A stretch of DNA of 64,000 nucleotides, taken from Actinophytocola xanthii. GTDB lineage: Bacteria > Actinomycetota > Actinomycetes > Mycobacteriales > Pseudonocardiaceae. A model generated the notes under the pieces. The model saw nothing but the letters and a program-made list of their open reading frames with translations, ran no database searches and had not been told where the DNA came from. Positions 56,702 through 64,000 of this stretch are shown piece after piece. The translations under genes and the position numbers were made by a program. Positions within the stretch are counted from its first letter, which is position 1; each line of letters begins with the position of its first letter. The DNA lies in assembly GCF_001921205.1 (NCBI RefSeq), contig NZ_MSIE01000027.1, positions 36,585-100,584 of the forward strand, written 5' to 3'.

Positions 56702-58351
56702 GTGACTCGCACGACCCCGGCCGAGACCCCGCTCGGCGACTCGTTCCACGTGTTCGACACGACGTTGCGGGACGGGGCGCAGCGGGAGGGCATCACCTAC
56801 TCGCTGGCCGACAAGCTGGCCGTCGCGCGGCTGCTCGACGAGTTGGGCGTCGGCTTCATCGAGGGCGGCTGGCCGGGGGCGCTGCCCACCGACACCGAGT
56901 TCTTCGCCCGTGCCGCGGCGGGTGACCTCCAGCTGCGGCACGCTGCGCTGGTCGCGTTCGGCGCGACCCGCCGGCCCGGTGCCAAGGCCGACCAGGACCC
57001 CCAGGTCCGGGCGTTGCTGGACTCCGCGGCGCCGGTGGTCACGCTGGTCGCCAAGTCCGACGTGCGGCACATCGAGCGGGCGCTGCGGACCGATGCCGCC
57101 GAGGCCGCCGCGATGGTCCGCGACACGGTCGCCTTCCTGGTCGGCGAGGGGCGGCGGGTGTTCCTCGACGCGGAGCACTTCTTCGACGGCTTCGCCCACG
57201 ACCCGGACTGCGCGCTGCGGGTGCTCACCGCGGGTGTCGAGGCCGGTGCCGACGTCGCGGTGCTCTGCGACACCAACGGGGGACAGCTGCCGCTGCGGCT
57301 CGCCGACACCGTCGGCGAGGTGATCGCACGGACCGGGTTCCGGGTGGGCATCCACTGCCAGGACGACACGGGCTGCGCGGTGGCCAACAGCGTCGCCGCG
57401 GTGCAGGCCGGCGCGACCCACGTCCAGTGCACCGCCAACGGCTACGGCGAGCGGGCCGGGAACGCGGACCTGTTCGCGGTGGTCGGCAACCTCGTCACCA
57501 AGCTCGGTATGCCGGTGATCCCGGCGCACTGCGTGCCCGAGCTGTCGAGGGTCTCGCACGCCCTCGCCGAGATCGCGAACCTCGCCCCCGACACCCACCA
57601 GGCCTATGTCGGGGCGTCGGCCTTCGCCCACAAGGCGGGGCTGCACGCGAGCGCGATCAAAGTGGACCCGTTGCTGTACAACCACATCGACCCCGAGGTG
57701 GTCGGCAACGACATGCGGGTCCTGGTCACCGAGATGGCCGGCCGGGCCAGTCTCGAGCTCAAGGGACGTGAGCTCGGGATCGACCTGGCCGGCCAGCCGG
57801 CCGCGCTGACCAGCGCGGTGCGCAGGGTCAAGGAGTTGGAGTCGCGCGGCTGGTCGTTCGAGGCCGCCGACGCGTCGTTGGAGCTGTTGCTGCGCAGGGA
57901 GCTCGCCAGCGCCGAAGGCGTCCCCGCCGAACTGGCCACTGTGGAGACCCCGCCGTTCGCCCTGGAGTCCTACCGGGTGATCCTCGACCACCGAGCCGAC
58001 GGGGTGGTGGTGTCCGAGGCGACGGTCAAGGTCCACGTCGGGGACGCACGGGCGATCGCGACCGCGGAGGGCAACGGCCCGGTGCACGCGCTGGACGCGG
58101 CGCTGCGCGAGGCGCTGCGCCCGCACCTGCCGTGGCTGGACGAGGTGGCGCTGACCGACTACAAGGTGCGCATCCTCACCGACCGGCCCGGCACCGACGC
58201 CGTCACCAGGGTGCTGGTCGAGTCCACCGACCGGGAGCGCGAGTGGACGACGGTCGGGGTACACGGCAACATCGTCGAGGCCAGCTGGCTGGCGCTGTGC
58301 GACGCCTTGGTGCACAAGGCCTTCCGGGCGAGCCACCCGGTCGGGTCCTGA
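56702..58351 (+). CDS. cimA: (R)-Citramalate synthase
   Basis: Condenses acetyl-CoA with pyruvate to citramalate, a threonine-independent entry to isoleucine. 549 aa: HMGL-like TIM barrel with FDTTLRDGAQREGI at about 16-29, the metal motif HKAGLHASAI, and a LeuA-type allosteric dimer domain at the C-terminus. GTG 56702 follows AGGGA by 6 nt. The length and the isoleucine leader favour CimA over 2-isopropylmalate or homocitrate synthase. Confidence 0.92.
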   Translation: MTRTTPAETPLGDSFHVFDTTLRDGAQREGITYSLADKLAVARLLDELGVGFIEGGWPGALPTDTEFFARAAAGDLQLRHAALVAFGATRRPGAKADQDPQVRALLDSAAPVVTLVAKSDVRHIERALRTDAAEAAAMVRDTVAFLVGEGRRVFLDAEHFFDGFAHDPDCALRVLTAGVEAGADVAVLCDTNGGQLPLRLADTVGEVIARTGFRVGIHCQDDTGCAVANSVAAVQAGATHVQCTANGYGERAGNADLFAVVGNLVTKLGMPVIPAHCVPELSRVSHALAEIANLAPDTHQAYVGASAFAHKAGLHASAIKVDPLLYNHIDPEVVGNDMRVLVTEMAGRASLELKGRELGIDLAGQPAALTSAVRRVKELESRGWSFEAADASLELLLRRELASAEGVPAELATVETPPFALESYRVILDHRADGVVVSEATVKVHVGDARAIATAEGNGPVHALDAALREALRPHLPWLDEVALTDYKVRILTDRPGTDAVTRVLVESTDREREWTTVGVHGNIVEASWLALCDALVHKAFRASHPVGS

Positions 58352-58400
58352 CGCCGCGCCCGCGCCGGGGGCACCACCGGGTCGTCAGTACGCTGCTGGC

Positions 58401-59186
58401 GTGCGTATTGCTCGAGTTGCCTCACCGACCGGTGTCGCGTTCGCCGCCATCCACGGCGAGGGGGACGACCTCGTCGCGGTGGAGATCGCCAACGATCCCA
58501 ACACGACACCCTGGACCGACCCGACGTTCACCGGCACCCGTTGGCCGCTGGCCGACGTCCGCCTGCTCACCCCGTTCCTGCCGCCGAAGATCGTGTGCAT
58601 CGGCCGCAACTACGCCGAGCACGCGACGGAGCTGGGCAACGAGGTGCCCGAGGCGCCGATCATGTTCCTCAAGCCGAACACCGCGGTGATCGGCCCCGGC
58701 GCGGAGATCAAACTCCCGCCGGACTCGTCCCGGGTGGACTTCGAGGCCGAGCTGGCCGTGGTGATCGGCGTGGGCGGCCGGGACATCCCCGCGGAGCGGG
58801 CGATGGCCTCGGTACTCGGCTACACGATCGCCAACGACGTGACGGCGCGCGACCAGCAGAAGGCCGACGGCCAGTGGACCAGGGCCAAGGGCCACGACAC
58901 GTTCTGCCCGCTCGGCCCGTGGATCGAGACGAACTTCGACCCCTCGGACGTGGCGATCCGCACCGAGCTCGACGGTGAGGTCAAGCAGGACTCGCGCACC
59001 TCGCTGCTGCTGCACGACGTCCCGGCCCTGATCGAGTACATCTCCGCGGTGATGACGCTGCGGCCGCTGGACGTCATCCTCACCGGCACCCCGGCCGGGG
59101 TCGGCCCGATGGAGCCCGGCCAGACCGTGTCGATCACGATCGAGGGGCTCGGGACGTTGAGCAACCCGGTGGTCCAGCGGGTCTAG
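58401..59186 (+). CDS. Fumarylacetoacetate hydrolase family protein
   Basis: 261 aa. C-terminal FAH fold with CIGRNYAEHATELG and the metal-binding DFEAELAVVIG. Could hydrolyse a diketo acid or decarboxylate oxaloacetate. GTG 58401 is 6 nt after TACGCT (58389-58394), probably leaderless. Overlaps the convergent lactonase gene by 4 bp. In mycobacteria the homologous gene also sits near leuB-serA. Confidence 0.9.
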   Translation: MRIARVASPTGVAFAAIHGEGDDLVAVEIANDPNTTPWTDPTFTGTRWPLADVRLLTPFLPPKIVCIGRNYAEHATELGNEVPEAPIMFLKPNTAVIGPGAEIKLPPDSSRVDFEAELAVVIGVGGRDIPAERAMASVLGYTIANDVTARDQQKADGQWTRAKGHDTFCPLGPWIETNFDPSDVAIRTELDGEVKQDSRTSLLLHDVPALIEYISAVMTLRPLDVILTGTPAGVGPMEPGQTVSITIEGLGTLSNPVVQRV

Positions 59187-60172
59187 CCGACGATCACGCA
59201 GGTGGGCGTGCCGGTGCGGAACCGGCGCGGCTCACCGCCGGTCAGTGGGAACGAGACGATCGCGTCGTCGCGCTGGGCGGCGACGTGGCAGACCCCGTCG
59301 GTGATCGTGAAGTGGCGTGGGAAGGCGCCGCTGGGATGGTCGACCAGCGCGGCGGGGGTGGCGCCGGACAGGTCGAACTCGGTCACCCGGTCCGGTCCCC
59401 GGTTCGACACGTACAGCCGCTCGCCGACGATCTGCGCGTGGGCGACGTGGTTGGGGCCGTCGGGGTAGGGCCGCGCCGTCGCCCCGGTCACGTCGATCGG
59501 GGTGAAGGTGCCGGCCGGACCCTCGCGGACGGTGACCACGGTGCCGGACAGCTCGCCGGGCACGTAGGCCAGGTCGGTGCCGGGCCGGCGCACCAGCTGG
59601 CGCGGCCCGGTGCCCGGCGGCATCGCGGACACCGCGACCGGCTCCAGGGTGCCCGCCCCGGACAGCAGGTAGGTGTGGATCTCGTCGGTGCCCAGGTCGA
59701 CCGCCGACACCAGCGTCCCCGCGGGAGTCTCCACGGACACGGCCATGTGCACGTGCGCGGCCTCCTGGCGGTCGGCGACGGGGCCGCTGCCGGAGTGCTC
59801 GACCAGCTCGGTCCGACCGGTGACGCTGCCCGCGGCGTCGAGGCCGAACACCGCGAGGCTGCCGCTCGAGTAGTTGGCGCACAGCAGGAAGCGCTCGTCC
59901 GGGGTGACCGCGAGGTGGCAGGGGTCCGCGCCGCCGGAGGACACCCGGTCGACGACCTCGAACGTGTCGAGGGACACCGTGGTGATCCCGCCGTCCGCCG
60001 ACTCGTTGGCCGCGTACAGCACCGGCGCGGTCGGATGCCTGGCAAGCCAGGAGGGCGAGGCCATCGCCACCTCGGCGACGACCGTGAGGTCGCCGGACGG
60101 GTCCGCGCGCAGGGCGGTGATCCCGGTGCCGTTGCCGTCGCTGGCGGAGGTGTAGCAGCCGACATAGAACAT
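59183..60172 (-). CDS. Lactonase-like beta-propeller protein
   Basis: 329 aa of the 7-bladed 6-phosphogluconolactonase (Pgl)-type propeller: MFYVGCYTSAS start, DPCHLAVTPDERFLLCANYS, and the PDGPNHVAHAQIVGERLYVS repeat. It may hydrolyse 6-phosphogluconolactone or another lactone. No signal peptide. ATG 60172 lies 5 nt after TAGGGT on the minus strand, inside an inverted repeat. Confidence 0.86.
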   Translation of the reverse strand: MFYVGCYTSASDGNGTGITALRADPSGDLTVVAEVAMASPSWLARHPTAPVLYAANESADGGITTVSLDTFEVVDRVSSGGADPCHLAVTPDERFLLCANYSSGSLAVFGLDAAGSVTGRTELVEHSGSGPVADRQEAAHVHMAVSVETPAGTLVSAVDLGTDEIHTYLLSGAGTLEPVAVSAMPPGTGPRQLVRRPGTDLAYVPGELSGTVVTVREGPAGTFTPIDVTGATARPYPDGPNHVAHAQIVGERLYVSNRGPDRVTEFDLSGATPAALVDHPSGAFPRHFTITDGVCHVAAQRDDAIVSFPLTGGEPRRFRTGTPTCVIVG

Positions 60173-60174
60173 GC

Positions 60175-60193
60175 CACACCCTATCGGGGTGTG
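60175..60193. promoter_or_regulatory. Inverted repeat over the lactonase -10 region
   Basis: CACACCC (60175-60181) and GGGTGTG (60187-60193), 5-bp centre, just upstream of the lactonase ATG and covering its probable -10 box. Candidate repressor site. Confidence 0.4.
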
Positions 60194-60239
60194 ACCAGGG
60201 TCGGCGGCCGTCCACTGTGCTCGCGTGGAGAATGGCGGC

Positions 60240-60635
60240 ATGGACGAGTTGGTCGGCGAGTGGTCGTCGAAGGCGTCGGGGCTGCACCACAGCACGTTCG
60301 AGGACGAGGCCTTCGGCTTCCTCGCCAGCGGGGACGGGTGGTACCAGTTCAGCCGCCCGGACTACGCGGACATCGCCTACTTCCACTGGCGCCGGACCGG
60401 CCCCGGCCAGATCGAGCTGACCTGGCTCGCGGCGCGGGAGATCTTCGGCGGCGTGGTCACCGAGCAGAGCCCCGAGTCCGAGCGGCCGTCGCTGTCCTAC
60501 CGGGTCGGTGAGGAGAACACCCCGCTCGGCGGGCGGACCGTCGTCCTGCGCCTCAACCCCGCCGTGGGTCTCGCCAGCGAGTTCGGCCTGGTGTCGCGCA
60601 CGCCCGTGCCCATGGCCAAGGGAGACCTGCGGTAG
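60240..60635 (+). CDS. Hypothetical protein
   Basis: 131 aa from ATG 60240 (GGAG about 10 nt upstream; GTG 60225 adds five residues). Rich in Trp/Phe/Tyr in a mixed alpha-beta-looking pattern (FLASGDGWYQFSRPDYADIA, HWRRTGPGQIELTWLAARE). No signal peptide or membrane segment, no recognised family. It ends next to the convergent pseudogene. Confidence 0.6.
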   Translation: MDELVGEWSSKASGLHHSTFEDEAFGFLASGDGWYQFSRPDYADIAYFHWRRTGPGQIELTWLAAREIFGGVVTEQSPESERPSLSYRVGEENTPLGGRTVVLRLNPAVGLASEFGLVSRTPVPMAKGDLR

Positions 60636-61117
60636 TCAGGCGGTTCTGTCGGGTAACGGGAGCGGGAGGGCGGGCAGGCCGTCGATGCTGGTGTCGACAT
60701 GCGGCTTCTTCGCGCAGTAGGCGGCGAACTCGCTGTCGGTCTTGCGGGCGAAGTACTCGGCGTGCTGGGTGCGTTCGGCCCGGTAGTCCATGAACGGCAC
60801 CGCGAAGCCGCAGCTGTCGCTGACCATCGTCGCGTGGACGAGGATGATCGCCCTGGCGGCGGGGCCGTCGGCGGCGGCGAAGTGCGGGATCAGGGTCTCC
60901 CATCGCGGGTCGTCGCGGAAGACCGGCTCGCCGCGGCCGTGCACCCGCAGCACCTTCGGCGGGCCGCTGAACGCACACCACATCATCGTGACGCGGCCGT
61001 TCTCCCGCAGGTGGGCGATGGTCTCGGCGTGGCTGCCGCCGAAGTCGAGGTAGGCCAGCGTGAGGTCGTCGAGCACGACCAGGCTGCCGTCGCGGCCCTT
61101 GGGTGAGACTTTCCCAT
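60636..61117 (-). pseudogene. Pyridoxamine 5'-phosphate oxidase-family gene broken by an internal deletion
   Basis: Reading from about 61109, the frame gives a normal remainder of a PNPOx-like FMN protein: VSPKGRDGSLVVLDD, AYLDFGGSHAETIAHLREN, VLRVHGRGEPVFRDDPRW, and a typical end. The start ATG 61117 is followed by GGAAAG (Met-Gly-Lys, the usual family beginning) and lies 6 nt after a TAGATT box, but in the wrong frame. About 40 N-terminal residues that the family has between MGK and SPKG are missing. An out-of-frame deletion of roughly 110-120 bp explains this. The only in-frame start (GTG 61160) lies inside nmrA. Confidence 0.8.
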
Positions 61118-61126
61118 GTCCCCAAT

Positions 61127-61957
61127 CTAGGTGACTTCGCCACGCGTGTGGCGCAACCACGCCTCGAGGGGCAGCAGGCCCGGGTACCGCTCGCGGAGCG
61201 CGGGTAGGTCAGCCCGGTAGCCCTCCTCGTCCAACCAGGCGAACATGTCGGCGAGCTGTTCGGCCGGTCCTCGCTCGATCCGCGTCGGGACGCCGTCCAC
61301 CGCGGTGAAGACCTCGGCGACCTCTCGCACCGGTAGCTCGTCCCCGGCGATCTCGATTTTCCTGCCGAGGAGCTCGGCCGGGTTGTCGAACGCGTCCGCG
61401 GCGATCCGGCCGATGTCGGAGAGCGCGATCATCTGCAGCCTGGTCTCCGGGGCCAGGGCGATCGAGCCGACCCGCTTCCGGTTCCCGGCCGGGGCCAGCA
61501 CCGAGAGCCAGTTCTCCATGAAGAACACCGGCCGCAGCACCGTCGCGGGCAGGCCGAGCGCGTCGATGTGGGCCTCGATCTCGGCCTTGGTCTCGAAGTT
61601 CGCCACGCCCGAACGGCGCTCCGCACCGCCGACCGAGCTGTACACCAGGTGCTCGACGCCGGCGGCCGCGGCGGCGTCGGCGACGTTCCTGCCCCGCCGC
61701 ACCTCGAGTGCCGGGTCGTCGGGCTGCACGCTGAACACGCCGTGCACGTCGCGCACGGCGGCGCGCAGCGACGCCGGGTCGTCGAGGTCGCCGGTGACCA
61801 GCCGCGCGCCGAGCGCCTCCAGGATCCTGGCCCGCGGCGAGCCCGGATCACGGACGAGGGCCAGGACCGCCCACCCGGCGTGCAGCAGCCGACGCGCGAC
61901 GGCGCCACCCTGGCCGCCGGTCGCGCCCGTGACCAGGACCGTCCTCGTGTTCGACAT
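61127..61957 (-). CDS. NmrA-like NAD(P)-binding protein
   Basis: 276-aa atypical short-chain dehydrogenase: TGATGGQGGAVARRLL Rossmann loop at about 10-25, no catalytic Tyr-x3-Lys in the usual place, PVFFMENWLS as in NmrA/HSCARG redox-sensing proteins or quinone reductases. Its start lies 110 bp inside the EamA gene upstream, and the C-terminal end is intact (PGLLPLEAWLRH). Confidence 0.88.
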   Translation of the reverse strand: MSNTRTVLVTGATGGQGGAVARRLLHAGWAVLALVRDPGSPRARILEALGARLVTGDLDDPASLRAAVRDVHGVFSVQPDDPALEVRRGRNVADAAAAAGVEHLVYSSVGGAERRSGVANFETKAEIEAHIDALGLPATVLRPVFFMENWLSVLAPAGNRKRVGSIALAPETRLQMIALSDIGRIAADAFDNPAELLGRKIEIAGDELPVREVAEVFTAVDGVPTRIERGPAEQLADMFAWLDEEGYRADLPALRERYPGLLPLEAWLRHTRGEVT

Positions 61958-62804
61958 CGATTGTCCTTTCGGGGAGCTGGGCCGCGACGATCGCGGCGAG
62001 GGAGAGCCCGAAGCCCAGGAGCTGGACCGGGCCGAGGGTCTGGTCGAGCAGGACGGCGCCGAGGACCGCGGCGACCAGCGGAGAGAGCAGGCTGAGGACG
62101 GCGACCGAGGTCACCGGCAGCGTGGTGAGGCCGCGGAACCACAGCACGTAGGCGATCAGGCCGCCGACCAGCCCCAGCCACAGGTAGCCGAGAGCGGCGG
62201 GCGCGTCGATCGCAGGCGGCGACCCCTCGGCGAGGAACGTCACCGGCAGCAGGAACAGCCCGCCCGCGGTAAGCTGCCAGCCGGCGAAGGTCGTGGGACT
62301 CGCCCCGGGCGGTCGGCCCCACCGCTTGGTGAGCGTCACGCCGAGCGCCATCGAGGCCGCCGCCGCGAGCCCGGCCACGATGCCGCCCGCGTCGAGCGCC
62401 GCGCTCGGTCCGATCACCACGAGCCCGACCCCGACCACGCCGGCCACGCCCCAGAACAGCCGTCGGGCCGACAGGCGTTCGTGCAGGACAGGCACCGCGA
62501 GGACGGCGACGATCAGGGGTTGCGCCGCGGCCAGCGTGGCGGCCACACCGCCGGGGAGGCGTTCGGCAGCGACGAACAGCAGCGGCAGCAGCAGGCCGAT
62601 GTTCAGCACACCGAGCACCGTGGCCTTGCCCCACCACCGTCCCCTCGGCAGTACGCGGGTGATCGCCAGGGCGACCAGGCCGGCGGGCAACGCCCGCAGG
62701 AGGCCGGCGAAGAGGGGGTGCCCGGGTGGGAGGAGCTCGGTGGTGACGACGTAGGTCGTGCCCCACACGGCGGGCGCGAGGGCGGTCAGTGCGGGGTTTG
62801 TCAC
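61848..62804 (-). CDS. EamA-family (DMT) transporter
   Basis: 318 aa; two EamA repeats, ten predicted helices up to about residue 283. It probably exports a metabolite. The last ~35 residues (after LAAIVAAQLPER) are Arg/Gly-rich and encoded entirely within the nmrA gene in another frame; they do not look like family sequence, so the original stop codon may have been lost to a frameshift. Divergent from the LysR gene, its probable regulator. Confidence 0.85.
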   Translation of the reverse strand: MTNPALTALAPAVWGTTYVVTTELLPPGHPLFAGLLRALPAGLVALAITRVLPRGRWWGKATVLGVLNIGLLLPLLFVAAERLPGGVAATLAAAQPLIVAVLAVPVLHERLSARRLFWGVAGVVGVGLVVIGPSAALDAGGIVAGLAAAASMALGVTLTKRWGRPPGASPTTFAGWQLTAGGLFLLPVTFLAEGSPPAIDAPAALGYLWLGLVGGLIAYVLWFRGLTTLPVTSVAVLSLLSPLVAAVLGAVLLDQTLGPVQLLGFGLSLAAIVAAQLPERTIDVEHEDGPGHGRDRRPGWRRRASAAARRVGGPGPRP

Positions 62805-62862
62805 GCCTTCGATCTCACCGGGGCGTGATCAATGAGTCCAATGCATGTTTTTCACCGCATCG

Positions 62863-62881
62863 ATCTATGAGGAAGATAGAT
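62863..62881. promoter_or_regulatory. LysR-type operator between lysR and eamA
   Basis: ATCTAT-N7-ATAGAT (62863-62868 and 62876-62881) contains T-N11-A and ATC-N13-GAT dyad symmetry typical of LysR sites and ends 2 bp before the lysR ATG; flanking GCAT/ATGC extends the symmetry. A site for autoregulation and control of the divergent eamA-nmrA pair. Confidence 0.6.
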
Positions 62882-62883
62882 GC

Positions 62884-63759
62884 ATGGAGCTTCAGCAGAT
62901 GCGGTACGTGATCGCCGTCGCCGAGACGAACAGCTTCACTCGGGCCGCGGAGCGGTGTCATGTGGTGCAGTCGGCGCTCAGCCATCAGATCGCGCGGTTG
63001 GAGCGGGAGTTGGGTGCGCCGCTCTTCGAGCGCACCAGTCGGCGGGTGCGGCTCACGGGGGCCGGGGAGGCGTTCCTCCCCGCTGCCCGGCAGTGCCTGG
63101 CGGCGGCCGAGCGCGCGGTCGCCGAGGCCGCGGCGGCGGTGGGGGAGGTACGGGGGCGGCTGGCGGTGGGATTGATCCCGACCGTGGCGGCGGTTGACCT
63201 TCCGGCGGCGCTTGGGGAGTTCCGTCGGCGGTATCCGCGGGTGCGGATCGGGTTGCGGGTGGGGGCCAGTGAGGATCTGGTGGAGCAGGTGCGCCAGGGG
63301 GTGCTTGACGTGGCTTTTCTTGGGTTGCCGACCACTGCTCGGCCGCACGGGGTGGGTGCGCACGAGTTGGGGCGGGACCGGCTTGTCGCCGTGGTCGCAC
63401 CGGGGCATCCGCTTGCCGGGGAGTCGGTGGTGGAGCTTCGGCGGTTGGCCGAGGAGGTGTTCGTCGACCTGCCGGCGGGGACGGCTGGGCGTGTTCAGTC
63501 GGACCAGGCGTTCGCGGCGGCTGGGCTTCGGCGGGAGGTGGCGTTCGAGGTGACTACGGCGGACTTCATCGATCGGTTGGTGGGGCAGGGGTTGGGGGTG
63601 GCGATGCTTCCTGCCGCTTATGCGCCGCAGTTGAGTGGGGTGGTGACGGTTGAGGTCGCGGATGCGCCGGGGCGGGTGGAGTACGTCGTCTGGAGCCGGT
63701 TCGGGCGTGCGCCGGCGGGGTCGGCGTTCTTGGAGGTGTTGGGGGTGGGGGTTGAGTGA
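62884..63759 (+). CDS. LysR-family transcriptional regulator
   Basis: 291 aa from ATG 62884 (GAGGAA about 10 nt upstream). N-terminal winged helix (ELQQMRYVIAVAETNSFTRA, then QSALSHQIARLERELG) and a periplasmic-binding-like effector domain. It faces the eamA-nmrA operon and presumably controls it. Codon choice is visibly less GC-biased at third positions (many TTG, CTT, GTT) than in neighbouring genes, suggesting later acquisition. Confidence 0.93.
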   Translation: MELQQMRYVIAVAETNSFTRAAERCHVVQSALSHQIARLERELGAPLFERTSRRVRLTGAGEAFLPAARQCLAAAERAVAEAAAAVGEVRGRLAVGLIPTVAAVDLPAALGEFRRRYPRVRIGLRVGASEDLVEQVRQGVLDVAFLGLPTTARPHGVGAHELGRDRLVAVVAPGHPLAGESVVELRRLAEEVFVDLPAGTAGRVQSDQAFAAAGLRREVAFEVTTADFIDRLVGQGLGVAMLPAAYAPQLSGVVTVEVADAPGRVEYVVWSRFGRAPAGSAFLEVLGVGVE

Positions 63760-63898
63760 GGCTCCCTCGGCCGGGGAGTGTCGTACTCCGGGCCACCGGT
63801 GTAAAGGGCGCCCTTCGGGCGTCGCTGACGCGATCTCGCTTCGCTCGACCCTGGACACCGGTGGCCCGGAGCTACGGGACGGCCTGTGCGAGGGAGCC
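63760..63898. repeat. Nested inverted-repeat element downstream of lysR
   Basis: Outer arms GGCTCCCTCG/CGAGGGAGCC (63760-63769, 63889-63898). Inner arms of 17 bp perfect, 20 bp with one bulge (63783-63802, 63855-63875). In the centre two mutually exclusive small hairpins, CGCCC-TTC-GGGCG (63809-63821) and GCGTC-GCT-GACGC (63819-63831). Far more elaborate than a terminator; looks like a REP-type repeat or a structured RNA. Copy number in the genome cannot be judged from here. Confidence 0.7.
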
Positions 63899-63960
63899 CG
63901 GGGGGAGTAGGCAGCTGGTGGGGCGGGTTCAGCCTGGCCGGGCTCGCACTGGGCCTGCCG

Positions 63961-64000
63961 GCTCGGCTTTGTGCGGCTCGGCTTTGTGCGGCTCGGCTTT
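63961..64000 (+). repeat. 15-bp tandem repeat at the window end
   Basis: GCTCGGCTTTGTGCG is repeated at 63961-63975 and 63976-63990, with a third copy starting at 63991 and cut by the window end. 63899-63960 holds nothing I recognise. Confidence 0.85.

Noticed and set aside
55364..58336. 990-codon open frame on the minus strand across leuB and cimA
   Set aside because: Shadow of two well-supported genes; high GC keeps antisense frames open. The translation is rich in His, Arg and Gln and has no domain signal.
61075..61117. ATG 61117 as a functional start for the oxidase-like gene
   Set aside because: Its frame gives an unrelated Arg/Ser/Thr-rich shadow sequence; the family sequence is in another frame.

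Overview
The window is high-GC (roughly 70%) chromosomal DNA from an actinomycete, most likely of the order Pseudonocardiales (order-level call is an inference). Evidence: frequent GTG starts, 4-bp ATGA/GTGA gene overlaps, many start codons 5-8 nt downstream of a TAnnnT -10 box, a DtxR/IdeR-type iron box, a gpgP-octT pair, and mycobacterium-like gene order (rne-rplU-rpmA-obgE-proB; nadD-rsfS-gpgP-octT-degV-comEA-comEC-holA-rpsT-lepA; ilvB-ilvN-ilvC-serA-leuB). I saw no tRNA, rRNA, CRISPR array, prophage or intact insertion sequence.

Layout. 1-5.9 kb: 3' part of RNase E/G, ribosomal proteins L21 and L27, Obg GTPase, glutamate 5-kinase. 6-8 kb: a RecQ-type helicase with a phosphoribosyltransferase-like C-terminal end, on the minus strand. 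8.2-18.4 kb: NAD synthesis and ribosome silencing (nadD, rsfS), two genes of methylglucose-lipopolysaccharide type metabolism (gpgP, octT), DegV, the DNA-uptake genes comEA and comEC, a threonine synthase behind a SAM-I riboswitch, DNA polymerase III delta and S20. 18.5-22 kb: ribbon-helix-helix protein plus SPFH membrane protein, divergent from an ABC exporter. 22.3-28.1 kb: secreted protein, small wHTH regulator, methyltransferase, thioredoxin lipoprotein and CcdA, iron-regulated heme oxygenase, LepA. 28.1-40.3 kb: accessory metabolism, a barnase/barstar-like pair, a two-component system beside an ABC exporter, and a DUF4396 gene and an aldo/keto reductase sharing a compact divergent promoter region. 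40.4-45.9 kb: sulfate-assimilation operon. 46.2-58.4 kb: branched-chain amino acid and serine synthesis (ilvD; ilvBNC; serA; leuB; cimA) with two transcription attenuators. 58.4-64 kb: small catabolic genes, a pyridoxamine-phosphate-oxidase pseudogene, NmrA and EamA genes, a LysR regulator, and a structured inverted repeat.

How it fits together. Amino-acid supply dominates the right half. The sulfate operon makes sulfide. ilvBNC/ilvD/leuB/cimA make valine, leucine and isoleucine, with a citramalate route controlled by an isoleucine-coding leader peptide. SAM appears to control threonine synthase. The most notable features are regulatory: the SAM-I riboswitch whose P1 helix runs into the thrC Shine-Dalgarno sequence, the back-to-back CsoR-like and MerR-like promoters at 38.33-38.39 kb, the two attenuators, the palindrome shared by the SPFH and ABC operons, and candidate S20 and L21 mRNA leaders.
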